Part shown: piece by piece, positions 14,896-21,348 of the stretch | How the letters are laid out: each line of letters begins with the position of its first letter | How positions within the stretch are numbered: position 1 is the first letter of the stretch | Assembly (NCBI RefSeq): GCF_900095305.1 | Contig: NZ_FMDO01000041.1 | Coordinates: forward strand, 1-34,877 | Origin: Proteiniborus sp. DW1 | GTDB lineage: Bacteria > Bacillota > Clostridia > Tissierellales > Proteiniboraceae | Direction of reading: 5' to 3' | DNA length: 34,877 bases | Program-made: the position numbers and the translations under genes | Notes under the pieces: generated by a model | Database searches by the model: none | What the model was told of the DNA's origin: nothing | The model's input: only the letters and a program-made list of their open reading frames with translations

Positions 14896-16089
14896 TTAGT
14901 TAGTTAAAACCTTTAATATATCTTCACCTTTACGAGTAAGTGAGCTAACAAATTTATTTCCCTTCTTTAAGGAATTAATTGAAACAACATTCTTCAAAAT
15001 ATCTGCTAAATACCTAGATATCTCTTCATCTATGTTGAAAGGATTTATAAATACCGGTGCTCTCTTAATGTTTCTTAATACCGTGGTATTTTGAACTTCC
15101 TTCTTAATCTCTTTAAATCCAAGTGCAGTTGCCAAATTAACTGAAACAACCCAAGAACCAATATATGGTTCTACTTCTGCTAAAACATCACATCGATAAA
15201 AATTGATGTCTGCCCATCCCCATTGCGAACCATTTAGACATAGAATCTGATGGTCTGTTCTATACATTTCACTATAGCTAAGTGTAGGCTCAATTATGCC
15301 TTTATCATTTACTTTTTTTAATGCTCCAAAATCTATTATAATGTACTTATAATTGCTAGCTTTTGATTGAAAGAGACAATTATTATATTTTTCTAGCTCT
15401 TGCTTGCTATTAGTTTGATAAAAAACATCAATACCATTTATAGTAAAGAACCCATCATTTCTACTGTCTGCATAAATTAGTAGATTTTTAAGTCTTGGTC
15501 TACTATTAAATTCAATTATCGCCACTTTGCACCCCATTTTCTTTATAAAAGAAGCAATTGCAATAGCTGTATGTGTAACCCCAGAGCCTGAACCAGCTCC
15601 ACCTATCCCAATTATAAAATTTTTCATTATTTTTTCTTCCATAACATTTAACTTATCATCGTATATAACCTGTTTTGACTCCATAGTGTATTTTGTATTT
15701 CCTGTTTCAGTTCGTAAATCTATAATTAAATTTAGTAAATTATCCATAGATATATCCTCGGTAAGTAATAAATCATAGATTCCTAAGCTATGCATTATTT
15801 CTATAAAAGTTTCGTCCTTATTTTCACTGTTTACTATTAATATTATTCTCATTTCCTGGGATAAATTTCTTATATCTACAATTTCACTTATTTTAACTGG
15901 GTTATTAATATTTAATTCTTCATTTAAAATCAGTAAATCAAAATCTTGACTTATTTTTTCTCTGACTTGTCTCATATTTATAGCTTTATCAAATTCAAAA
16001 TTATATCCTTGAATTCTTTTGAATTCAGATAGAATTTTCGTTTCTAACTTATTGTCTAAATCTTGGTTAAGAGCAAATAATATCTTCAA
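14896..16089 (-). CDS. CpaE-like protein with a degenerate P-loop
   Basis: 397 residues. An N-terminal receiver-like part (KILFALNQD...DLLILNEEL) is followed by a MinD-type fold. The nucleotide loop reads GGAGSGSGVTHTA (about 163-175), where the usual KGGVGKTT would be, so both Walker lysines are missing. Later features VAIIEFNSRPRLKNLL and YKYIIIDFGA match switch-region positions, with Asp reduced to Glu/Asn in the first. It is probably a partner or regulatory relative of the active CpaE at 12492 and may bind nucleotide poorly. It is the first pilus gene after the structured element at 16132-16251. AGGAGG precedes the ATG. Confidence 0.75.
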   Translation of the reverse strand: MKILFALNQDLDNKLETKILSEFKRIQGYNFEFDKAINMRQVREKISQDFDLLILNEELNINNPVKISEIVDIRNLSQEMRIILIVNSENKDETFIEIMHSLGIYDLLLTEDISMDNLLNLIIDLRTETGNTKYTMESKQVIYDDKLNVMEEKIMKNFIIGIGGAGSGSGVTHTAIAIASFIKKMGCKVAIIEFNSRPRLKNLLIYADSRNDGFFTINGIDVFYQTNSKQELEKYNNCLFQSKASNYKYIIIDFGALKKVNDKGIIEPTLSYSEMYRTDHQILCLNGSQWGWADINFYRCDVLAEVEPYIGSWVVSVNLATALGFKEIKKEVQNTTVLRNIKRAPVFINPFNIDEEISRYLADILKNVVSINSLKKGNKFVSSLTRKGEDILKVLTN

Positions 16090-16131
16090 AATTATACCTC
16101 CTGAAGTTTTTCTTTTTCAGTATCCTTTTAG

Positions 16132-16251
16132 AGGGTTCGGGATACTTCCCGAGTATTTATGGGCAATGGGGAGATAAATTTCCCCATTGCATGTCTACTT
16201 GTTGGCGAAAGTCCGACAAGTGGGAAACTTGCCTACTATAAATACATCCCT
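16132..16251. promoter_or_regulatory. Structured element with nested and mutually exclusive hairpins
   Basis: Stems read directly: AGGG/CCCT (16132-16135 with 16248-16251); TCGGGA/TCCCGA (16137-16142 with 16147-16152); GTATTTAT/ATAAATAC (16153-16160 with 16238-16245); a 10-bp stem GCAATGGGGA/TCCCCATTGC (16163-16172 with 16181-16190); ACTTGT/ACAAGT (16197-16202 with 16216-16221), extended to a C-GAAA-G tip on the plus strand. CAAGT at 16217-16221 can instead pair with ACTTG at 16227-16231, so two forms exclude each other. It lies 43 bp upstream of the CpaE-like gene and downstream of ardC. It could be an RNA leader, a single-stranded DNA structure of a mobile element, or both. I could not match it to a known riboswitch. 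Confidence 0.6.
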
Positions 16252-16277
16252 AACTGAATTTATTCTTTTTTGTCATT

Positions 16278-16291
16278 GGGTTATTGAAAAA
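16278..16291 (-). repeat. 14-bp motif, copy 1 (see also 18998-19011)
   Basis: GGGTTATTGAAAAA on the plus strand occurs here and again at 18998-19011. In both places it is in the intergenic space after a cassette gene and just before a hairpin in the minus direction (the element ending at 16251, and the imperfect stem at 18961-18991). No function is known to me. Confidence 0.5.
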
Positions 16292-16371
16292 GGAAATAAT
16301 AGCTGTAATATTGACCATTTTTTTACCCCCAGTGCTAAATAATTAACTAAATTTATGAGAAAAAAGAAAAG

Positions 16372-17388
16372 CTATATTTCCAGCTCCTCTTCATTCTCTA
16401 AAATGTACTTATCTTCTTCATATTCAATTACCCTAACTTCTTTCACTTCCATGCTTTCATTTTGGGTTGCTAAGAAATCTTTTTCATTAATTAGCTCTGC
16501 TTTGTATTCCATATAATTTGCGATCTTCTCTGCTTCTCTTATAGCTTTGATTAATGTCTCGGGCTTTTCACTGATTGCCTGAATCCAACTTTGAACATAT
16601 GCCTTATGGTTATTGATGTGTTCCTCAGTTTGCTCAGTCCTTAAATTTACACTCATAAAACATGAAGTAACTTCTGCAATTAATTCTTCATAAGCATAAT
16701 CACTTGAACCAAATATATTATTTATATTACGATTCAAACGATGTTTCGCACCTGTAGAATGGGCTAGTTCATGCAAAGCTGTGGAATTATATGCATAATC
16801 AGTTGTAAAATATTCTGGCTTTGGTAAATGTATCTTATCTTCACTGGGGCGATAAAAAGCCTTATCATTCCCATCATTAAGAATCTCCACTCCCATATTA
16901 TTGGACAATCTTTTAATAATTTCATCAGGATGGATATTGTTAATTTTTATTGGTGGTAATGGTGGTATCCCTACAATATCTTTTGCATTAAATACCACAT
17001 AATATTTTGCGATAAAATTTATATTTTTTATCTTTTCGGGATTGTCTTTCACTACATTGAATTCTGCCCATGTAATTACTTTTTTCTTTACGAAATCATA
17101 TGGCATCCAATACTCTACTTGTTCTCCTTTGGCTCCCTTATTTAATCTCCATCCTTTATTTCTAATTTGGTTAAATGTACACCATCTAGGGTCAGTATAG
17201 CCTTTTTCTAATGAAACAAATCCTAACCAAAACCTGTTAATACCCTTGTATCTTTTATTATTGGTTCCATTGATAGGAATCATGGATTGTCCTTTCCATT
17301 CTTTTTTCCAATCTAAACGATTTTCCTTTAAAGATTTAACAAATGTATCTGCTAGCTTTTGACGATATTCCTTCGTTTTTTTATTCAT
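16372..17388 (-). CDS. ArdC-like antirestriction protein (ssDNA-binding plus zincin)
   Basis: 338 residues. The N-terminal domain (about 5-130) is of the ArdC single-stranded-DNA-binding type (KWKGQSMIP, GINRFWLG, WCTFNQIRNKGWRLNKGAKG, EYWMPYDF). The C-terminal zincin-like domain has HELAH at 206-210 followed by STGAKHR, and YEELIAE near 233-239 supplies the third metal ligand. ArdC proteins protect incoming plasmid DNA from restriction early after transfer. The ATG at 17388 overlaps the TGA of the 36-residue gene upstream. The protein ends NEEELEI, one of the shared acidic tails in this cassette. Identity is good; activity is inferred. Confidence 0.88.
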   Translation of the reverse strand: MNKKTKEYRQKLADTFVKSLKENRLDWKKEWKGQSMIPINGTNNKRYKGINRFWLGFVSLEKGYTDPRWCTFNQIRNKGWRLNKGAKGEQVEYWMPYDFVKKKVITWAEFNVVKDNPEKIKNINFIAKYYVVFNAKDIVGIPPLPPIKINNIHPDEIIKRLSNNMGVEILNDGNDKAFYRPSEDKIHLPKPEYFTTDYAYNSTALHELAHSTGAKHRLNRNINNIFGSSDYAYEELIAEVTSCFMSVNLRTEQTEEHINNHKAYVQSWIQAISEKPETLIKAIREAEKIANYMEYKAELINEKDFLATQNESMEVKEVRVIEYEEDKYILENEEELEI

Positions 17389-17495
17389 ATTTTAATTTCA
17401 CCATTTTCTATCATTTCTTCTTCTGAAATTGTTTCTGTATCAATAAAGATAATCACAGTATCATTTGTCTTTTCCTTCTCTTGTTTCATTATCAT
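17385..17495 (-). CDS. Small 36-residue protein coupled to ardC
   Basis: ATG at 17495 (GGAG 4 nt upstream) or 17489 opens a short acidic protein, MIMKQEKEKTNDTVIIFID..., ending MIENGEIKI. Its TGA overlaps the ardC start (ATGA), a standard mark of translational coupling, which argues that it is real. It has no cysteines, membrane segment or known motif. The acidic -EIKI end is a weak match to the neighbours' tails. It may simply load ribosomes for ardC. Confidence 0.5.
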   Translation of the reverse strand: MIMKQEKEKTNDTVIIFIDTETISEEEMIENGEIKI

Positions 17496-17528
17496 TTCAC
17501 TCCAATTCTTTATAGTTGCTTTATATAA

Positions 17529-18479
17529 TTAAATTTCTAATTCTTCTTCAGTTGCTTCTTCATAACTATTTCCTCTAGTAAAATTTCTTAAAATCATCAA
17601 ATCTTTATTGAAATCTTTCAGTGAGGGGTATTCTACTACAATATTGTAGTCTTTCTTATATTTTTCTACTATGAGATTTGTCCCTGTTTTACCAGCATCA
17701 TCATTGTTTAAACAAAGATGTATTGATTTTATATTTTCATTCTCCTTTAAAAATTGATTCAATGCCATATCATAAATCCCACCTAGTGAAACGGCATTAT
17801 GATTAAATTCATTTTTTAGACTCATGTAGCTCATTAATTCAATTGGAGATTCAAAAACATATACAGTGTCACTATCTTTATTAAATAAATTAAAGGAGTA
17901 GGCTTTATTTGAATTTTTAACCTCTCCTCTAAACTTGTCTATATTTGTATTAGTACCTCTTATACTTGCATATCTAGCATTGCCTTCTTTATCATATCCA
18001 ACAAATACACAATTTTTATTTTTATCTTCATATAGCTTTTTATCTTTTATAAATTTATACACTATGTTCTTATCAATTTTCCTTGTTTTTATGAGGTAAG
18101 CTATTATATGTTTATATGTATTGTTTTTCTCAGGGAGAATTAATTCTCCTTTTATATTTTCTTCACTTTGTCTTATGTCTTTTTTATAATTTCCCACATT
18201 ATTACTAATAGTAAGTCCCAGAAGCTGCTTAACCGATTCAACCCAGGACTTGTTTTCAGTAAACATTATAAATTGTATTGGACCCCCACCTTTACCCTGA
18301 GAAAAGCAATTCCACATGTTATTAATGGGATCTATATAAAGGCCTCCATAACCTTCTATCTTATATGAATTGGTTCCTACCCTTTTTACATCAAAATACT
18401 GTTTTGCATATTCAAGTATATTAACACTATTGGCAATTTGAATCTGTTCATCAGTAAATCTACGTTTTTCATATACCAT
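17529..18479 (-). CDS. Toprim/primase-like protein of a mobile element
   Basis: About 316 residues. The N-terminal part (NILEYAKQYFDV...YGGLYIDPINNMWNCFSQGKGGGPIQFI) has the layout of a CHC2 zinc-finger primase domain but lacks the metal-binding cysteines and histidine. A DUF3991-like middle follows (VFVGYDKEGNARYASIRGT), then a Toprim domain with VFESPIELMSY (catalytic Glu) and HLCLNNDDAG. The usual LDND becomes LNND, so the first acidic residue of the pair is Asn. The ATG at 18479 is chosen, since AAGGAGG abuts the ATG at 18485. It ends TEEELEI. It probably acts in element replication or transfer; catalysis is uncertain. Confidence 0.78.
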   Translation of the reverse strand: MVYEKRRFTDEQIQIANSVNILEYAKQYFDVKRVGTNSYKIEGYGGLYIDPINNMWNCFSQGKGGGPIQFIMFTENKSWVESVKQLLGLTISNNVGNYKKDIRQSEENIKGELILPEKNNTYKHIIAYLIKTRKIDKNIVYKFIKDKKLYEDKNKNCVFVGYDKEGNARYASIRGTNTNIDKFRGEVKNSNKAYSFNLFNKDSDTVYVFESPIELMSYMSLKNEFNHNAVSLGGIYDMALNQFLKENENIKSIHLCLNNDDAGKTGTNLIVEKYKKDYNIVVEYPSLKDFNKDLMILRNFTRGNSYEEATEEELEI

Positions 18480-18509
18480 AATCATACCTCCTTAAAATAT
18501 AAAAAGAAG

Positions 18510-18920
18510 CTAAAGTTCCAGCTCCTCTTCTATTTCATCTTCAATACTTATTTCTTTTTCAATATCCCTACCAAATCTAACATCAATTGCATTGACTGCT
18601 AAGTTATAATTATTCTCATCTAAGCTATAAAAGATATTCATAGGTGATATGTAATCATCCTTGTAATTATTATATAGATTAAACCCTAAACGTATTAATG
18701 CCTTAGAGCTTGTTGAAAAATCTACTTCTCCATTAGTTAAACATTCAGGATTTATACTATTATCTTTAAAATTATATATAAAGTGCCTTTTTTTAAATAA
18801 ATCATCATTTCCACCTATAATATAAAATAATGCTTGTCTCTCACTGTCCTTTGAATGAGTATTGTCTTCTTTAATCAATTCTCTAAATTTTAGAGCATGC
18901 TTACTACTTAAGAATCCCAT
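18510..18920 (-). CDS. DUF6075-like protein
   Basis: About 136 residues. GFLSSKHALKFRELI, ERQALFYIIGGNDDL, IYNFKDNSI, SSKALIRLGFNLYN and YISPMNIFYSLD in this order resemble the DUF6075 family found on Clostridia mobile elements; I recall this from memory and cannot check it. Function unknown. The ATG at 18920 is preceded by GGAGGG at 7 nt, so the earlier in-frame ATG at 18935 is not used. The end, DEIEEELEL, is one of the shared acidic tails and at the DNA level matches the ardC end (GAAGAGGAGCTGGAA). Confidence 0.65.
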   Translation of the reverse strand: MGFLSSKHALKFRELIKEDNTHSKDSERQALFYIIGGNDDLFKKRHFIYNFKDNSINPECLTNGEVDFSTSSKALIRLGFNLYNNYKDDYISPMNIFYSLDENNYNLAVNAIDVRFGRDIEKEISIEDEIEEELEL

Positions 18921-18960
18921 TTGTCTTCCCTCCATGTTTATTTTAATTTATATATATGAA

Positions 18961-18991
18961 AGAGCAGGCAAGAAAAATACTTACCTACTCT
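18961..18991 (-). terminator. Imperfect hairpin between two cassette genes
   Basis: AGAG-C-AGG-C-AAG pairs with CTT-A-CCT-A-CTCT (18961-18972 with 18980-18991), with two regularly spaced C/A mismatches. There is no strong T run. It sits between the genes at 19044 and 18920, close to the 14-bp motif at 18998. It may be a weak terminator or a degraded copy of the stem at 19993-20018. Confidence 0.4.
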
Positions 18992-18997
18992 AATAGG

Positions 18998-19011
18998 GGG
19001 TTATTGAAAAA
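18998..19011 (-). repeat. 14-bp motif, copy 2
   Basis: Identical copy of GGGTTATTGAAAAA found at 16278-16291. It is 6 bp from the hairpin at 18961-18991 and in the same relative position, after a gene end in the minus direction. Confidence 0.5.
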
Positions 19012-19043
19012 ATGAATTGTTAAGTTTTTCTTTATGCTTTTAA

Positions 19044-19673
19044 CTATGGCTCTAGTTCCAAATCGTCTTCGTCCTCTAAATTGTCTTCTAATTTATTAAG
19101 TATTGACTCCATTGTCTTCCAATCATTTTTTAGTTTTGCATATGAAGATACATCTACATTTTTTTCTAATCCCTTTGCAATTACTCTAATTTGCATATAA
19201 TTAAATTCTGGAGTGATATATGGAGATACATCCACTCCATTTTCTAATCCAACACGTATTTCTCTCATTTGGTTAAAATTAAATTTAGGATTGGCATATT
19301 TATCTATATCTATTTTATTTTTTAATCCCAGATGAATCTGTTCTATTTGTTCACTATCATAGATTGGCTCTCGCTTATTTGTAATTTCTTCTAATTTCTC
19401 TATAGACTCTATTCTATCCTTAATAAGCAATAAAGCCTTTAATTCTTCTACTTTATCTTTATCTCTGGTAACAAGTCTTGTACGATAATGTTCTCCTCTT
19501 CCAGTATAGTCCTCATGTACATAAATAGCTCCATTGGATACAAAAGGTTTTTCTCCATATATCTCTCCATGTCCTAATATATCCATTATCCTCTCTATAG
19601 CTTCTTTTGCAGATATTTGTACATACATGTTCTCCAATCTTGCATTAGCTTTCAAACCAATCATTTTTCTCAT
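19044..19673 (-). CDS. Protein with three ~26-residue repeats, mobile-element type
   Basis: 209 residues. The N-terminal half (MIGLKANARLENMYVQISAKEA..., HGEIYGEKPFVSNGAIYVHEDY) has no recognised motif. The C-terminal half has three repeats of about 26 residues built on Q-x-x-x-I-x-x-G-L-x-x-x-(I/V)-D-(I/V)-x-x-Y: EQIHLGLKNKIDIDKYA, REIRVGLENGVDVSPYI and RVIAKGLEKNVDVSSYA. Such repeats are common in proteins of Firmicutes plasmids and conjugative elements, but their role is unknown. The end, LEDEDDLELEP, is the shared acidic tail. The start at 19673 has AAAGGGGG 6-7 nt upstream. Confidence 0.7.
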   Translation of the reverse strand: MRKMIGLKANARLENMYVQISAKEAIERIMDILGHGEIYGEKPFVSNGAIYVHEDYTGRGEHYRTRLVTRDKDKVEELKALLLIKDRIESIEKLEEITNKREPIYDSEQIEQIHLGLKNKIDIDKYANPKFNFNQMREIRVGLENGVDVSPYITPEFNYMQIRVIAKGLEKNVDVSSYAKLKNDWKTMESILNKLEDNLEDEDDLELEP

Positions 19674-19688
19674 ATTTTTTATCCCCCT

Positions 19689-19952
19689 TTATCTTTCTTG
19701 CTCCCAATCATCTTCTATTTGATTTTTATATTCTTCTAATCTATCTGCTCTTTTTTTGAATACATCATCTAGCTCATCATAATAATTTCCTTGATTCCAA
19801 AATACCCTATCATTTTCTTTCTTCACTCCTTGTGCTACTATGAATTGTCTTCCGTCAAATAACAGGGCATCATCTTTTTCGACTTTTAAAACTACAGTAG
19901 AACCAGAGAGCGATGTTTTTACAACATCTCCTTTTTTCAATAGATTATTCAC
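19689..19952 (-). CDS. Small protein of unknown function with acidic tail
   Basis: 87 residues. KKGDVVKTSLSGSTVVLKVEKDDALLFDGRQFIVAQGV looks like a small beta-barrel (SH3- or OB-like strand pattern), followed by a charged helix FKKRADRLEEYKNQIE and the ending DDWEQER, one of the shared tails. I do not recognise a family. The start at 19952 has GGAGG at a usual distance. It lies 15 bp upstream of the repeat-protein gene and is co-transcribed with it; a terminator separates it from the Fic gene upstream. Confidence 0.6.
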   Translation of the reverse strand: MNNLLKKGDVVKTSLSGSTVVLKVEKDDALLFDGRQFIVAQGVKKENDRVFWNQGNYYDELDDVFKKRADRLEEYKNQIEDDWEQER

Positions 19953-19987
19953 TTGAATCCCTCCATTTAGAATTTTTAATTATAAAT

Positions 19988-20018
19988 AAAAAAGCAGATA
20001 GTTTATTTGCTATCTACT
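19988..20018 (-). terminator. Terminator after the Fic gene
   Basis: AGCAGATAG (19993-20001) pairs with CTATCTACT (20010-20018) with one G-T wobble and an 8-nt loop, followed by a T run on the minus strand. It lies between the Fic gene stop at 20034 and the start of the 87-residue gene at 19952. Confidence 0.7.
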
Positions 20019-20033
20019 CTTTGATTAAAATTT

Positions 20034-20804
20034 TTATTTTTCTAGTTCCCACTCATTATCATAATTATTTGCTATTTCTAAAACTGAAATATACTTCTCC
20101 AACTCTTCTTCAACATATTTTGCTACCATACTAACTAACATACTTGAATCACCATTTTTAAGATGATAATCAGAAAAACAGTCATAGTATCTTCTTCTGT
20201 CTTTAAATTTAATATTAATTGGTGGATAACCCTCTTTCATTAATTCTAAATTTAAAAGTAATCTTCCTGTCCTTCCATTCCCATCAATAAAAGGGTGTAT
20301 TCTTTCAAACTTTAAATGGAATAAAGCTACTTTCTCTATTGTATGTAAATCTTTCATTTCATTATTATATTCATTGATTAATTGCTCCATTAATACTGGT
20401 ACAAGATATGGCTGTGGTGGTTCATGTACTGCTCCTAAAATAGTAACTGGTATACGTCTATATATTCCTCTATTCTGTGGTTTATCCATCAGTACTAGTG
20501 TATGGATATCTTTTATCACTTTTTCTGATATATCCATTTTATCTCTAACTAGTTCCTCTACATAGTAAAAAGCATCTTTATGTCCAACAGCTTCTAAATG
20601 GTCTTTTAGTGGTTTTTCATCTATTGTTATTCCTTCTTTTAATATTAAAGCTGTTTCTTGTAGTGTGAGCGTGTTTCCTTCTATAGCATTAGAATTATAA
20701 GTAAAATTAATTAAAAACTCTTCTCTTAATCTGCGGACTTCTTCACTCGTTAATGGTCTGTACTCATTTAATTTTGATTTTAACTCTTCAATCTTACCAA
20801 ACAT
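20034..20804 (-). CDS. Fic family protein (AMP transferase) with built-in inhibitory helix
   Basis: 256 residues. The Fic active site HPFIDGNGRTGR is complete at 170-181, with the catalytic His170 and the Mg/phosphate-binding residues. An inhibitory motif of the S/T-x-x-x-E-G/N type, SNAIEGN, lies at 38-44 at the N-terminus of the same chain, as in self-inhibited class II Fic proteins. The enzyme should transfer AMP (or another nucleotide part) to a target protein unless the helix blocks it. No separate antitoxin gene is adjacent. The end, NEWELEK, is the shared tail; Fic relatives do not usually carry it as far as I know. The gene lies 6 bp downstream of the coiled-coil gene. Confidence 0.9.
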   Translation of the reverse strand: MFGKIEELKSKLNEYRPLTSEEVRRLREEFLINFTYNSNAIEGNTLTLQETALILKEGITIDEKPLKDHLEAVGHKDAFYYVEELVRDKMDISEKVIKDIHTLVLMDKPQNRGIYRRIPVTILGAVHEPPQPYLVPVLMEQLINEYNNEMKDLHTIEKVALFHLKFERIHPFIDGNGRTGRLLLNLELMKEGYPPINIKFKDRRRYYDCFSDYHLKNGDSSMLVSMVAKYVEEELEKYISVLEIANNYDNEWELEK

Positions 20805-20810
20805 AGAATA

Positions 20811-21287
20811 TCACCTTTCTCTTTCCCAGTCTTCCTCTTGATTGAGTCGATCTTGAAGCACATAAATTTTATCACGCAATTTATGGTTTTCCATTCTTAA
20901 ATTATTGTTCTCTATTATTAGTTTCTCCCAATCTGATACAAGTTTGCTTACATTGTTTCTGATTTCTCTTTGATCTAAATTTAAGTTCTCATATCTTCCT
21001 TCACTTTTAATCATTAAATTATTTATATTGTCTACTCTAGAATAAATACTTGAAGTTTTTTCTATTATATTACCTTTAATATTAGCCTCTGATTGTTTAA
21101 TATTTTCATTTATATCTTCATGCTGTCCACTTAAAGTAGTATTGTTCATTGTACCAATTTTACTATCAATTTTATCATATCCTCTTCTATTGGTGAACAC
21201 ATTAGTAATTAGGACTACAATAACACCAAATATACCTGTTATTAACGAAGCTATTACTGTCTCCATTAAAATATCCCCCCAGTTCAT
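20811..21287 (-). CDS. Membrane-anchored coiled-coil protein
   Basis: 158 residues with an N-terminal membrane helix (VIASLITGIFGVIVVLITNV, about residues 10-30) and a long cytoplasmic coiled coil with hydrophilic heptads (INENIKQSEANIK, SRVDNINNLMIK, LIIENNNLRMENHKLRDKIY). It ends QEEDWERER, the shared acidic tail. No family recognised. It follows parB and may anchor an element protein complex or DNA at the membrane; this is inference. The ATG at 21287 has GGAGGTGG about 5 nt upstream. Confidence 0.65.
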   Translation of the reverse strand: MNWGDILMETVIASLITGIFGVIVVLITNVFTNRRGYDKIDSKIGTMNNTTLSGQHEDINENIKQSEANIKGNIIEKTSSIYSRVDNINNLMIKSEGRYENLNLDQREIRNNVSKLVSDWEKLIIENNNLRMENHKLRDKIYVLQDRLNQEEDWERER

Positions 21288-21348
21288 ATTCCACCTCCAT
21301 TATATTATATTTTGAAAAAAGAGGACAACATATATATTTATTCCATCT

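Noticed and set aside
16132-16251. Cyclic-di-GMP riboswitch in front of a pilus gene
   Set aside because: This would fit the pilus context, but I do not see the conserved core sequences of class I or class II as I know them.
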